A stretch of DNA of 64,000 nt from Gemmatimonadaceae bacterium (GTDB lineage Bacteria; Gemmatimonadota; Gemmatimonadetes; Gemmatimonadales; Gemmatimonadaceae). The notes under the pieces were generated by a model. It did not search any database, was not told the origin of the DNA, and saw nothing but the letters and a program-made list of their open reading frames with translations. Below, piece by piece: positions 40,997-50,700 of this stretch (position 1 is its first letter; each line of letters begins with the position of its first letter). The position numbers were made by a program, and so were the translations under genes. The stretch spans positions 30,218 through 94,217 of the forward strand of contig DATLUQ010000047.1 in the NCBI GenBank assembly GCA_035533015.1, in the 5' to 3' direction.

Positions 40997-41691
40997 GGGC
41001 GGCTCCCGCCGGCGAGTCCCGGTGCGGGGGAGCGCGTCGGATAGTAGGCCGCCACCGCGGCGATGTCGGCGTCCGTGAGGCGGCCGGCGATCGCCGACAT
41101 CAGCGAGAGCGGGCCGGGCGGCCGCGTCCCTTGTTGGTAAGCGTGGAGCTGATTGCTCAGGTAGATCCACGGCTGTCCCGCCAACGGCGGCACGGCGGCC
41201 CCGACCCCCACCCCGCCGGGCCCGTGGCACTGGTCGCACGCGGGCAGACCCGTCGCCCACCGGCCGCGGGTGGCCAGGATCTCCCCCAGCCGCAGGTTCG
41301 CCCCGCCCGGCATCGTGTCCCCCGATGCGGACGCCGGCACCACGCGCGCCACCGGCAGCCTGCTCACGTACGCGGCCACCGCCTCGCGCTCGGCGGGCGA
41401 GAGCAGGGACGCCACCGGGTGCATCACGGCGTCGTTGCGTGCACCGCTCACGTAGGCGTCGAGCTGCGCCAGGACGTAGGCCGAGTCCTGACCGGCGAGC
41501 CGCGGCGAGGCCATGGCCGCGAGGCCCATGAGTTGCGGTCCGTGGCAGCTCACGCATGGGGGAACGCCGCGGGCGGTGCCCTGGTGCACAATCTCCGCGG
41601 CGCCGGCCGGCGACACTTTCTGTCCGAGGGCACCCCGCACGCCGAGCGCGCTCGCCGCCAGCGCGAGTACGCACTGACGCACATGCGTCAT
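40993..41691 (-). CDS. Diheme cytochrome c (c4/TsdB-like)
   Basis: 232 aa, exported (MTHVRQCVLALAASALGVRG). Two c-type hemes: CVSCH (46-50) and CDQCH (152-156), in two similar domains ('M.SP.LAGQ....Q L.AY..G.R' and 'PPLAGQPWIYLSNQLHAYQQ'), the duplicated c4 pattern. Coupled (ATGA) to the TsdA-like gene, so it most likely takes its electrons, as TsdB does in pseudomonads (established for that system; inferred here). The start at 41691 follows GGGA. Confidence 0.85.
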   Translation of the reverse strand: MTHVRQCVLALAASALGVRGALGQKVSPAGAAEIVHQGTARGVPPCVSCHGPQLMGLAAMASPRLAGQDSAYVLAQLDAYVSGARNDAVMHPVASLLSPAEREAVAAYVSRLPVARVVPASASGDTMPGGANLRLGEILATRGRWATGLPACDQCHGPGGVGVGAAVPPLAGQPWIYLSNQLHAYQQGTRPPGPLSLMSAIAGRLTDADIAAVAAYYPTRSPAPGLAGGSRP

Positions 41692-41701
41692 CGTCCCATG
41701 A

Positions 41702-42706
41702 CTAGTTCGCGTCGGCCGGCGCCGGTTTGAAGCCATAGCGCTCAAAGATCGCCAACGCGGTGGGCGAACGCAAAAAGGCCACCCAAGCGCGGGCGGCCGC
41801 CGGGTGCTTCGCGCCTTTGACCATCGCAGCGGCATACACCGCCGTGGTGTTGTCCTGCGCGGGAATGTCCACATGGCCGATCGGGTGCCCGGCCTGCTCC
41901 TGAAAGATCGCCTCCGACTTCCAGGTGATGCCGGCCTCGGCCCGGCCCTGCATCAGGAAGAGGGGCGACTGCCGATGATGGATCTGCGTCAACACCGTGC
42001 TCCCGTCCTTCACCTTCGTGTCGTAGACCATCTGCACCAGAGCCGGGCCGCCCGCCTTGTTCAGCGTGCTCTCGATCTGGCGCGCCACACCCTCCCACTG
42101 CGGATTCGGCATCACCAGGCGCACGCCGGGTCTGCCCAGGTCGGCCACCGTCCTGATGCCGGCCGGATTGCCCTTCGGCACCATGATGGTCAGGTCATTG
42201 GTCACGTACGGCACCGCGGGTCCCACGAGCTTGCCGGCCTGGATCTGCTCGTCCACCTTCTTGAGCCCCGCGGCGTAGACGTCGGGCGCGACCGTCCACG
42301 TCATATTGCCGACGGTGATCGTGTTGCCGGCGTCCATCATCTTGACCAGGAGACCGGGCGGGATCGTGATATAGTAGATGCGGCCGCGCAGGTCGGGGTG
42401 CTCCGCCTCGAAGGCCTGCACCAGCGGCGCCATGGCGAAGAAATAGTTGCCGCCCACGAAGATCACGAGCTGGGGGTCGTCCAGACTGCCGTGGAAGTCC
42501 GGCAGGTTGTCCACCTCGGGCACCGTGAACTCGAGTCCCTTGGCCACGGCCGGATTATTGTCGCCGTGCGACCAGGGAGGATAGATGGCCTCGTCGTGGG
42601 GCGCCGCTGGCGGCCTGGCCACGCCGGCCCCCTGGCGGGCGCAGCCCCCGGCGGCGCCCGCCACGCACATCAGCAACGCCAGCATACGTGTGGGGCGCCG
42701 GATCAT
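41702..42706 (-). CDS. Orphan ABC-type substrate-binding lipoprotein (ModA/sulfate-binding-like)
   Basis: 334 aa; GGAG six bases before the ATG. Lipoprotein signal with lipobox CVAGAAGGC. The core has the features of type II periplasmic binding proteins: VIFVGGNYFFAMAPLVQAFE, GNMTWTVAPDVY, NDLTIMVPKGNPAGIRTVAD, YDTKVKDGSTVLTQIHHRQS, ITWKSEAIFQEQ and a closing segment KHPAAARAWVAFLRSPTALA IFERYGF, all typical of ModA/SBP oxyanion binders. No ABC permease or ATPase gene lies nearby, so it may hand its ligand (an oxyanion such as thiosulfate or sulfate by context) to the neighbouring enzymes or act as a sensor. Confidence 0.82.
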   Translation of the reverse strand: MIRRPTRMLALLMCVAGAAGGCARQGAGVARPPAAPHDEAIYPPWSHGDNNPAVAKGLEFTVPEVDNLPDFHGSLDDPQLVIFVGGNYFFAMAPLVQAFEAEHPDLRGRIYYITIPPGLLVKMMDAGNTITVGNMTWTVAPDVYAAGLKKVDEQIQAGKLVGPAVPYVTNDLTIMVPKGNPAGIRTVADLGRPGVRLVMPNPQWEGVARQIESTLNKAGGPALVQMVYDTKVKDGSTVLTQIHHRQSPLFLMQGRAEAGITWKSEAIFQEQAGHPIGHVDIPAQDNTTAVYAAAMVKGAKHPAAARAWVAFLRSPTALAIFERYGFKPAPADAN

Positions 42707-42758
42707 CAGAGCTCCTTGATGGGGCGACAGGATGCGGCGACCGCCGTCGCCGCCCGGT

Positions 42759-43310
42759 TCACATGCTGACCAGCGCGTACCCCTCATTCTGCAGGATCAC
42801 CAGCGTCGAGAGCGCCGACAAGGCCACCGAGACGTCAGGGTTCAGATCGGCCGGCGTGAATTGGAACTCACCGAGCGCGTTGCCGCATACCTTGACGTCC
42901 ACGCCGGCCTTCTTCAGCGCTTCGATTATGGCGAGGTTCGGATTGGCGTGCCCGTACTTGGCCTGGAATTCGTCGGCCCCGAGCACGATGGGCGTGGCCG
43001 GCCCATGGACGATCACGACGAACTTCAGGTGACTGAGCGAGGTGCCGACGGCGGCGAATGCATTGACCGTGCGGGCGACCTTCTCGAGCCCCGGGTTCAC
43101 CTGGTCCTCCTTGGCGGGCTGCGTGAGATCGAACACCGCCTTGTACGTGGTGTTGGCGTCGGGCCTCACACCGGCCTGCGGCCACACGTGGACCGGGCCG
43201 TAGTCCTTGATCGCGGGGTACGTCCAGAAGCCGGCCGGCTGCTGGGCGGCAGCCGTGGACGCCACGGCCACCATGGCGACGAGAGCGAGAGCGAAAGCGC
43301 GGACGTGCAT
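42759..43310 (-). CDS. Exported DsrE-like protein
   Basis: 183 aa; GGAGG seven bases before the ATG. Signal peptide [17 protein letters not shown]. The mature part follows the DsrE/DsrF fold: [44 protein letters not shown], and [15 protein letters not shown], whose Cys is at the position of the active Cys in many DsrE-like proteins. DsrE proteins bind persulfide sulfur; exported single-domain forms are poorly studied. First gene of the minus-strand set with the binding protein and the two cytochromes. Confidence 0.85.
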   Translation of the reverse strand: MHVRAFALALVAMVAVASTAAAQQPAGFWTYPAIKDYGPVHVWPQAGVRPDANTTYKAVFDLTQPAKEDQVNPGLEKVARTVNAFAAVGTSLSHLKFVVIVHGPATPIVLGADEFQAKYGHANPNLAIIEALKKAGVDVKVCGNALGEFQFTPADLNPDVSVALSALSTLVILQNEGYALVSM

Positions 43311-43706
43311 CACGGTCCTCCGAGGAGACGATTCGCGAGCGTCAGATACCCAACTATCTGCGCATGTAGGCAACTAATGCAAGAACCTACGCATCCGGTT
43401 CCCGGCCGCAATCGGCGAATCTGTAACGAAATCCCGGCCCGGCACGCGCAGGTCGAGCCACTCCTCCGAGAGTCGGGTGTACGGCCACTGCTGAGCCGGC
43501 GCGGCGCGGTCGTTGTGCGGGGAGGTGGTCGTCGGTGCCACCTCCGGAGGGCGGGAGACGTGCGGCGGTCCATCCATTGTGCTCTATATCGCCCAGTTCA
43601 GCAGCTCCTGGTGTTCGACGGCCGGCCTCGTCCGGGGCGCTTCGGTTACACTTCAAATCGTACACACGACACCCCTTACACGCCGCATACCGAAGAGGGA
43701 GCAGGC
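43311..43706. other. Divergent intergenic region, DsrE-like gene / aldo-keto reductase
   Basis: About 400 bases between two divergent genes. On the left, CAACTA occurs at 43351-43356 and again at 43371-43376, exactly two helical turns apart, about 45-65 bases upstream of the DsrE-like ATG. No clear -10/-35 pair with 16-18-base spacing was found for either gene. Open frames here are short and unconvincing. Confidence 0.5.
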
Positions 43707-44579
43707 ATGCCCGTACAGACTGAACAGCCGTCCGCCGCCGCGGCGGGACAGTTCGCGATCGGCGGCGACATGACCGTCAACCGCCTCGGGTTCGGCGCCA
43801 TGCGCGTCACGGGCCCGGGGATCTGGGGCAATCCGGCAGACCCGGCCGCGGCGCGCGAGACGCTGAGACTCTTGCCCGAACTCGGCGTGGACTTCATCGA
43901 CACCGCCGACGCCTACGGCCCGTCCGTAAGCGAGGACCTCATCCGCGAGACGCTGCACCCTTACGCGGGGCTCGTGATCGCCACCAAGGGCGGGCTCACG
44001 CGTACGGGGCCTGATAAGTGGCCGCCTTCGGGCCGGCCCGAATACCTGCGGCAGTGCGTCGTGATGAGCGCCCGGCGGCTGGGCGTGGAGCGCATCGACC
44101 TCTGGCAGCTGCATCGCATCGACCGCAAGGTGCCGCGCGACGAGCAGTTCGGGGTGATCGCCGACATGCAGAAGGAAGGGCTCATCCGGCACGCCGGGCT
44201 GAGCGAGGTGACCGTGGAGGAGATCGAGGCGGCGCGGAAGTTCTTCACGGTCGCGACCGTGCAGAACGAGTACAACGTTGCCACGCGCAAGAGCGAAGCG
44301 GTGCTCGAGTATTGCAGCAAGCACCAGATCGGCTTCATACCCTGGTTCCCACTGGCGGGCGGCAAGCTGGCGAAACCGGGGTCGGCGCTGGACAAGATTG
44401 CCAACCGGCTGGGCGCCACCGCCGGCCAGGTGGCACTCGCCTGGACGCTGCGGCGGTCCAAGGTGATGCTGCCCATTCCGGGCACCGGCAATCCCGAGCA
44501 TTTGCGAGAAAACGTCGGAGCCGCCCGCGTGAAGCTGTCCGATGACGACTTCGCCCGCCTCGACCGCGGCGGGCGGTAG
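43707..44579 (+). CDS. Aldo/keto reductase
   Basis: 290 aa, NADPH-dependent (alpha/beta)8 barrel. [15 protein letters not shown] at the first strand, catalytic tetrad members Asp and Tyr in [15 protein letters not shown], Lys in [13 protein letters not shown], and His in [12 protein letters not shown]; cofactor end [16 protein letters not shown]. Reduces aldehydes or ketones; the sub-family (close to YdbC/oxidoreductases of the AKR11-13 kind) has no single substrate. GAGGGAG precedes the ATG. It is the first plus-strand gene of the right half. Confidence 0.93.
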   Translation: MPVQTEQPSAAAAGQFAIGGDMTVNRLGFGAMRVTGPGIWGNPADPAAARETLRLLPELGVDFIDTADAYGPSVSEDLIRETLHPYAGLVIATKGGLTRTGPDKWPPSGRPEYLRQCVVMSARRLGVERIDLWQLHRIDRKVPRDEQFGVIADMQKEGLIRHAGLSEVTVEEIEAARKFFTVATVQNEYNVATRKSEAVLEYCSKHQIGFIPWFPLAGGKLAKPGSALDKIANRLGATAGQVALAWTLRRSKVMLPIPGTGNPEHLRENVGAARVKLSDDDFARLDRGGR

Positions 44580-44621
44580 CCGGGCGAAACCGGAGACCCA
44601 CCCCATTCCCGACTCCAGGCG

Positions 44622-45710
44622 ATGACGACCGATCCCAGCGCCGAACTGGAGCGCTCCGACCCAGCGAAGTCGCCACGGCGGATGGCGGCCCTGCACGATT
44701 TCTGGGTGAGGCGCCGCCGCCTGTTCTGGATGCTGCATTCCGCGTGGGCGCTGCTCACGGGGACCGCCGTCGTGATCATCGCGCGCGAGCGGTATCACCT
44801 GGTGCTCTGGGTGGTGCTGTTCCTTGTTTTCACGTGGTTGTCCACGCTGTTCTTCGGGCGCGGCGCCGGCGCCGAACCGGCATGGCTGCCCGGCGTGGAC
44901 CGGCGCCGGGCGCCTCCCACCATGGCGCACGAGGTCACGTCGTACTTCACGCGCGTCATGTATCAGGAGACGTTGTTCTTCCTCCTGCCGTTCTACACGT
45001 ACTCCACGGTGCTCGACTCGCCCGACGTGCTTTTCCTGGGATTGCTGGGCGGGCTGGCGGCGTTCTCGTGCATCGATCTGGTGTTCGATCGCTGGCTGCG
45101 CACGCGGCCGATTTTCGGCCTCACGTTCTTTGCCGTGGTGGCGTTCGCGGCGCTCAATCTGCTCCTGCCGCTCGTGTTCGGCCTCCGTCTGCGTTTCGCG
45201 ACGCCGGCGGCCTCCCTGCTTGCGCTTGCCGCGGCCGTCCCGCTCGCCCACCGGACCATTGCCACGCCGGGCGGCCGCCTGCGGCTCGCGCTCGCGGCTG
45301 TGGCGTTCGTGGCGCTGCCCGTGGGCTTTCCCGGGCTCGTGCCACCGGTACCGCTGCGGCTGCAGCGCGCGACGTTCAGCTCGAGCATCGACCAACGGAC
45401 ACTTGCCCTCGGCAGCGCGCTGAGTTCTCCGGTCTCTTCGGCGGTCGTCGGGCCCGTTCTGGTGGTGGTCGTGGAGGTGTTTGCGCCGTCGGCCCTCCCG
45501 GCGCAGGTGGTGCTCGACTGGACGCGCGACGGCATCAGCCTTCATCAATCGCGCGACATCGAGATCGTAGCGCGCCGGTCCGGCTTCCGCGTGTGGGACA
45601 GCTGGCGCTCGCCCACCGGCAACATCCCGCCGGGTAAGTACGAGGTGGTGCTGCGCACCCAGGGCAACCGTGTGTTTGGTGTCGCCAAGCTGACAGTGGT
45701 GGGCCCATAG
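44622..45710 (+). CDS. DUF5924/DUF2914 membrane protein
   Basis: 362 aa. Six or so hydrophobic segments in the first 270 residues (MLHSAWALLTGTAVVIIA; HLVLWVVLFLVFTWLSTLFF; LLGGLAAFSC; RLALAAVAFVALPVGFPGLV), followed by a C-terminal beta domain (VVLDWTRDGISLHQSRDIEI, RVWDSWRSPTGNIPPGKYEV, RVFGVAKLTVV) that has the 'W...G..+......W....+..GkW.V.v....G..lG...f.v' plan of DUF2914. This pairing is found in proteobacterial inner-membrane proteins of unknown function. Starts 42 bases after the aldo/keto reductase. Confidence 0.78.
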   Translation: MTTDPSAELERSDPAKSPRRMAALHDFWVRRRRLFWMLHSAWALLTGTAVVIIARERYHLVLWVVLFLVFTWLSTLFFGRGAGAEPAWLPGVDRRRAPPTMAHEVTSYFTRVMYQETLFFLLPFYTYSTVLDSPDVLFLGLLGGLAAFSCIDLVFDRWLRTRPIFGLTFFAVVAFAALNLLLPLVFGLRLRFATPAASLLALAAAVPLAHRTIATPGGRLRLALAAVAFVALPVGFPGLVPPVPLRLQRATFSSSIDQRTLALGSALSSPVSSAVVGPVLVVVVEVFAPSALPAQVVLDWTRDGISLHQSRDIEIVARRSGFRVWDSWRSPTGNIPPGKYEVVLRTQGNRVFGVAKLTVVGP

Positions 45711-45819
45711 ATGACGTCCAGGACCCGTCGATCGTCCCGGGGCTGGTGCAACCGCAGTTTCGCGGTATGATTGGCCAGGCCACCGACGGACCGCTTGCGT
45801 TCGCCCCGGGTATATCTCA

Positions 45820-46503
45820 GTGGACGACCCGATGGGCTTCCCGCCCCGCAAGGAGTGCGTACTGATTCACCACATCAAGAGCATCCGCACCTCGGGCACC
45901 ATCATGCCCAGTTCACGGTACCTGGTGAATCGGCTGGTGTCGGGGATCGACTTCGCGCGCGCCACCGACATCGTGGAATTCGGGATCGGAACGGGGTGCG
46001 TGACGCGGGAACTCCTCCGCCGCATGCGCCCTGACGCGCGACTGATATCGCTGGAGATCAACCCGGCGTTCGTCGAGGTGGGCCGCCGGATCGGCGACTC
46101 GCGTCTCACCGTGCGGCACTCGTGCGCGAGCGCGCTGCCCGCGGTGCTCGCGGAGGAAGGGATCGACCGGGTGGACGCCGTGGTGTCGAGCCTGCCTCTG
46201 AAGATCATGGACCAGGACGTCGTGGATCGCATTCTCGACGTGAGTCGGGAGTGCCTGCGCCCCGACGGGCGCTTCGTGCAGTACCAGTACAGTCTGAGCC
46301 ACTACAAGAAGCTGGCCGCCCGGTACGCCACTGTGGGCGTGCGATTCACGGCGCGGAATACGCCGCCGGCATTCGTGTACGAATGCACCGGCACGTACGG
46401 GCGCGCGCCCCAGCGCGTGCGGCTGCGGCCGTCGGTGGCGGCTGTCTACGCGGGCGCGCTGGCCGCGGCGGGCATGATGATCCGCGCCGTGCAGGGCAAT
46501 TGA
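45820..46503 (+). CDS. SAM-dependent methyltransferase (PmtA-like)
   Basis: 227 aa, class I Rossmann methyltransferase. SAM motif I is DIVEFGIGTGCVTRELLRR, the acidic end of strand 2 is LISLEINPAFVEV, and strand 4 is VDAVVSSLPLKIMDQD, close to the 'D..vSglP' of bacterial phospholipid N-methyltransferases and rRNA dimethylases. A phosphatidylethanolamine methylase role is plausible, not shown. Either the GTG at 45820 or ATG at 45832 could start it; neither has a ribosome site, while TATATC lies just upstream (45811-45816), so a leaderless message is possible. Confidence 0.8.
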   Translation: MDDPMGFPPRKECVLIHHIKSIRTSGTIMPSSRYLVNRLVSGIDFARATDIVEFGIGTGCVTRELLRRMRPDARLISLEINPAFVEVGRRIGDSRLTVRHSCASALPAVLAEEGIDRVDAVVSSLPLKIMDQDVVDRILDVSRECLRPDGRFVQYQYSLSHYKKLAARYATVGVRFTARNTPPAFVYECTGTYGRAPQRVRLRPSVAAVYAGALAAAGMMIRAVQGN

Positions 46504-46509
46504 CGCCGG

Positions 46510-47034
46510 TCAGTGGCTCTGGAAGGCCGTCCCCACGAACCCGCCCGACTTGTACGCGTAGACCATGGACGAGTCGGGGTAGTTGACCACCTCGAACGAT
46601 CCCGGGTGGCCCGCGGTCGGTTTGGAGACATACACGCCCACCGCATCGGCGTCGTACACCGGGTAGCGAGCCACCTCGACCGCCCAGGGCTTCTTGCCGT
46701 TCATGATGGCGATCACGTGGAGCGCCGAGTCGCCGGGCACGGCGCCTTCGACCGCCACGTCCTGCGTGCCGTCGCCGTCGAAGTCGCCGATCGTGGCGAA
46801 CATCGCCTGCAGGCCGCCGCCAGAGAGGGCCGCGGCCTGGCTCACGTCGGAACGGAAGGAATCGGTGCGCACGGACTTGAACCCCGGGGCCACCGCGTCG
46901 AGCGCCTGCTGCATGCCCGCCGGCAGTTGCAGCACGAACCCCACCGTGGCGAACTGGAGCTGAGGGTCGGGCGGCTTGGACGAGCAGGCGGCGAGCGCAA
47001 GCACGAGCGCGGACAAACGCAGGGCGGACTTCAT
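46510..47034 (-). CDS. Lipoprotein with FG-GAP/VCBS-like Asp motif
   Basis: 174 aa from the ATG at 47034. Lipobox LALAACSS. The segment IGDFDGDGTQDVAVEGAVPG carries the D-x-D-G-D-G-x-x-D calcium loop found in FG-GAP/VCBS repeats, though only once. The rest (RYPVYDADAVGVYVSKPTAG) is beta-rich. Convergent with the methyltransferase gene, six bases between stops. Function unknown. Confidence 0.72.
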   Translation of the reverse strand: MKSALRLSALVLALAACSSKPPDPQLQFATVGFVLQLPAGMQQALDAVAPGFKSVRTDSFRSDVSQAAALSGGGLQAMFATIGDFDGDGTQDVAVEGAVPGDSALHVIAIMNGKKPWAVEVARYPVYDADAVGVYVSKPTAGHPGSFEVVNYPDSSMVYAYKSGGFVGTAFQSH

Positions 47035-47186
47035 CGAGCCTCCGGGAGTGGCGAGTGGAATGTCGGGGTCCCGGGGGGCGGGCGGCAAACGGTTCCAATC
47101 CGGCGACTGCTGGCGGCGGCTCCGTGTAACAAACGTCTAGGTCACGCGGGCTTCCATTCGATTGGCCCTCGACCGAACGCTGCCGA

Positions 47187-47220
47187 CCCCTTGATCGTCA
47201 AACGCGTGACCATCAAGGGG
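47187..47220. other. Strong inverted repeat downstream of the WXXGXW gene
   Basis: CCCCTTGAT (47187-47195) pairs with ATCAAGGGG (47212-47220); inside, GTCA/TGAC extend the stem past one mismatch to a six-base loop AACGCG, giving 13 bp. It sits between two minus-strand genes without an adjacent T-run. Possible roles are transcript end or mRNA stabiliser of the WXXGXW gene, or an operator of the lipoprotein 150 bases on. Confidence 0.5.
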
Positions 47221-47268
47221 CAGGCCGGCGCCGAGCGCTGCCGAGGATCGGCCGCGCGTCGCGCTCCG

Positions 47269-47607
47269 CTAGGTCCAATGGCCGTCGACGTAGTACCAGC
47301 CGCGGTCCCCGTGCTCCCACTGTCCCTTCGTCCAATCCCGCTTGCCGCGCTCGGGCCGCTGCCAACTGCCGTCATGCCACGCGTAATCGTTGCCGTTCGC
47401 GGCCCAATGCCCGCCCACCCACACGTCTTGGTTGTCCGGCCGCTGGGGAATCATTTCGGAGCGGTCCGGCGGTGGCTGGCGCGATACGAACGATACGGAG
47501 ACCAGCTCCCCGCCGTGGCGCATCCCTGGGTACGCGCACGCACTCACGGTGGCCAGCAAGGTCAGCCCGACCAATACGCGAGCAGTAGTTGAAGTATGCA
47601 CTCTCAT
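47269..47607 (-). CDS. YXWGXW/WXXGXW repeat lipoprotein
   Basis: 112 aa. Lipoprotein signal (TTARVLVGLTLLATVSAC). The mature part is short aromatic repeats: VWVGGHWAANGNDYAWHDGS, then W..GQWEHGDRGWYYVDGHW, the YXWGXW/BcpO-related pattern 'P...(Y/H).WV.GHW...g..Y.W..G.W'. Such small envelope lipoproteins are abundant in soil bacteria; function unknown. The ATG at 47607 begins the signal peptide. Confidence 0.82.
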   Translation of the reverse strand: MRVHTSTTARVLVGLTLLATVSACAYPGMRHGGELVSVSFVSRQPPPDRSEMIPQRPDNQDVWVGGHWAANGNDYAWHDGSWQRPERGKRDWTKGQWEHGDRGWYYVDGHWT

Positions 47608-47769
47608 TCTCCAGCGTGGTCGCGTCTTGGCGCGACGCCTGTACGACATCTTGAGCTTCTGCTGAAGAAGTAGCGTCCCGTGTTCAGCCCCACCATCGCA
47701 CGAATGGGGTAGGGCCGGCCCGTGCGCCGAACCGCGCGGGCCGGCCATCGTCGTGACCGGAGCGTGGGG

Positions 47770-50700
47770 CTACGGCTGCACCGCCTCCCCACCCGCCAAC
47801 CCCGCGAGCCCCCGCGCGGCCATCGCCTTGTTGAACGCCGCGAAGGCGCCGGTCAGAAAGTCGTTGAACCCCTGCAACGCCGCGTGATATTCGGGATCGA
47901 GCATGGTCATCTGGTCCCGCTGCGCCTGGGTCGGCGCCTGGTCGCTGCCCTCGGCGATGGCCTCCAACGCCGACAGGTGCTCGCGGATGCGGTCCGGCAC
48001 GCGAACCGTCGATTCGATCGCCTGTGGATTGCTGGTGATGTTCGCCTCCACCGCGTTCATCGCGTCGTCGAGCGTCCGAACCGCGGCGTCCACCGGTTCC
48101 GCGTTGGGCGTGCCCTTCACGGCGCCGTCCAGCGCCGCGGCCTGCGCCCGCATGCCGTCCAACCGGTTCAGCACCACGTCGAGCTGCGAGAGGTCGTGCA
48201 TCAGCGAACCCGTGAAGGCGTATTGCGCCTGGAGGTCGGCCTGCGCCACGTGCGAGCGCGGATCGTTCACGACCTCGAACTTCTGCGATTCCGTATGGCC
48301 GCCCACCGTGAGCGTTGCCGTGTACGTGCCGGGAGGCAGCGGGGCGCCGGCCTGGGGGCCCTTGTTGAACTCCTTGGCGCCGTTCCAGCGCACCGGTCCC
48401 GTGGCGCGGAGATCCCAATAGATGCGGTGCATCCCGGCTTCCGTCGGCACCCAGGGCGCTCCGCTCGGCTTGGCCACGGTGTCGGCTCTGGGCTGTTCCG
48501 GCGTGCTCACGCCGGTCGGCATGCTCTCATCCGGCGCCGTCGCGCCGGGCCCCAGCTCGCGCGTGCCTTCCATGGTCCTCACCACATGCCCGGCCGCGTC
48601 GGCGATGACCAGCTTACCGGGCGCCTTCGCGGAATCGCCCAGGTAGTACGTGATCATCGCGCCGTACGCCGGGTTCTGACCATAGAACGCGCCATCGCCC
48701 ATCGGCTCCACCTCGGACCACGGCCAGAATCGATGGGCCGTCCGGATGGGGAAGAGATGCAGCGGCGCCCGGCCGATCTCGGGCGTGAACTGCTCCAGCG
48801 GCGTCATATCGTCGAACACCCACACCGACCGGCCGTGCGTAGCGAGGATCAGGTCGTTCTCTTCGGGCTGGATGTCCATATCGTAGATCGAGACGTTCGG
48901 CAGCCCCAGCCCCATCAGATACCAGTGCGCGCCGCCGTCCCAACTCGCGTACAGGCCGTTCTCGAGTCCGGCGTAGTACATGCGCGGGTTCTTCGGGTCC
49001 TGCATCGCGGAACGCGCGTACACATCGGCCGGCAGGTTCCCCACGATCGAGCGCCACGTCTGGCCGTAATCGCTCGTTGCATAGACGTACGGCTTGAAGT
49101 CGCCGCTGAAGTGCCGGTCCACGGCGATCACCGCCTGGCCGGCATTCGTGGCCGATACCTTGATCGACTCCACGCGCCCCCACGCCGGCAGGGCCGGGAC
49201 GTGGCTCGTGACGTTCGTCCAGTGCGCGCCACCGTCGCGTGTCACCTGCACCAGGCCGTCGTCGGTGCCCACCCAGAGCACGTTGGAATCGCTCGGCGCC
49301 GGCGTGACGATGAGAATGGCGTCGTACGCCTCGGCGCCCGAGTTGTCCTTCATCACGTCCCCGCCCGACGAGCCCTGCTTGCTCTTGTCGTTCATCGTCA
49401 GATCGGGACTGATCGGCTTCCAGGTGCGGCCATGGTCGCCGCTGCGGAACACCACGTTGGCGCCGGCGTAGAGCACGCTGGGGTTCTGCGGCGACACCGC
49501 GAAGCCCGACTCCCAATCCCAGCGATACTTCAGCTTGTCCACGCCCCCGCCCGAGAAATCCACCGGGTATGGTTCGATGTCGTGGACCTGCTGCGTGTTC
49601 CGGTCGAAGATCATCAGGAAGCCGTTCTGGGTGCTGTTGTAGATCAGGCGGTTGTCGTCGGGCGCCGGCACCGCGTAGATGCCGTCGCCGCCGTTGGTCG
49701 TGAACCAGTGGCGGTCGAGGATGCCGGTGGGGTCCTGGTTCCACCCCGGCCCGCACCACGCGCTGTTGTCCTGCAGGCCGCCGCACACCAGGTACGGGAA
49801 CTCATCGTCGGCCGCCACGTGGTAGAACTGGCCGATCGCCAGGTTGTGCACGAACGCCCAGTGCGCGCCGTCATCCCGTGACAGGATGACGCCGCCGTCG
49901 TTGCCCTCGATGATCCGTCCCGAGCCCGAGGGATCGATCCAGATGGCGTGGTTGTCCACGTGATTCCGCTCGGCGATGGGCGTGAACGTCGCGCCGCCGT
50001 CGTGCGAGTCCATCAGGAACATCGACAGCGTGAACACGTGCTCGGGGTTCCTGGGGTCCACCGCGACGTGCGAGAAGTAGAAGGCGCGGACGTCCGCTTC
50101 CTGGTCCTTGCTCACCATCGTCCAGTTGGCGCCGGCGTCGTCCGAGCGCCACACCACGCCCTCGGTGGAGCCGATCACCGCGTACACCCGGTTGTGCTCG
50201 CTCGGCGCCACCGCCAGTCCGATCCTGCTCACCGGCGTCTCCGGCAGCCCGTGTCCGCTGAGCCGGGTCCAGCTGGAGCCCCCGTCGATGGACTTGTAGA
50301 TCGCGTCCTCGGGACCGCCGTCGGCATAGCTCCAGGGCGTGCGACGAAACTTATATGTGGACGTATATATCACTTCGGGGTTCACCGGATCCATGGCGAG
50401 GTCGGCGGCGCCCACGTCCGGGGCGACGTACAGCACCTTCTGCCACGTGTGGCCGCCGTCGGTGGTGCGGAAGACGCCGCGCTCCGGGTTGTCCTGCCAG
50501 GGGCTGCCCATGGCCGCTACGAGCACCGTGTTCGGATCGTTGGGATCGATCACGATGCGCGCGATCTGCAGCGTGGCGCTCAGTCCCATGTTCGTCCAGT
50601 GCACGCCCCCGTCCGTGGATTTGTAGATGCCGTCGCCGTAGGAGACGTTGTTGCGGACGTTCGCCTCACCGGTTCCGGCCCAGACCACCTCGGGGTTCAC

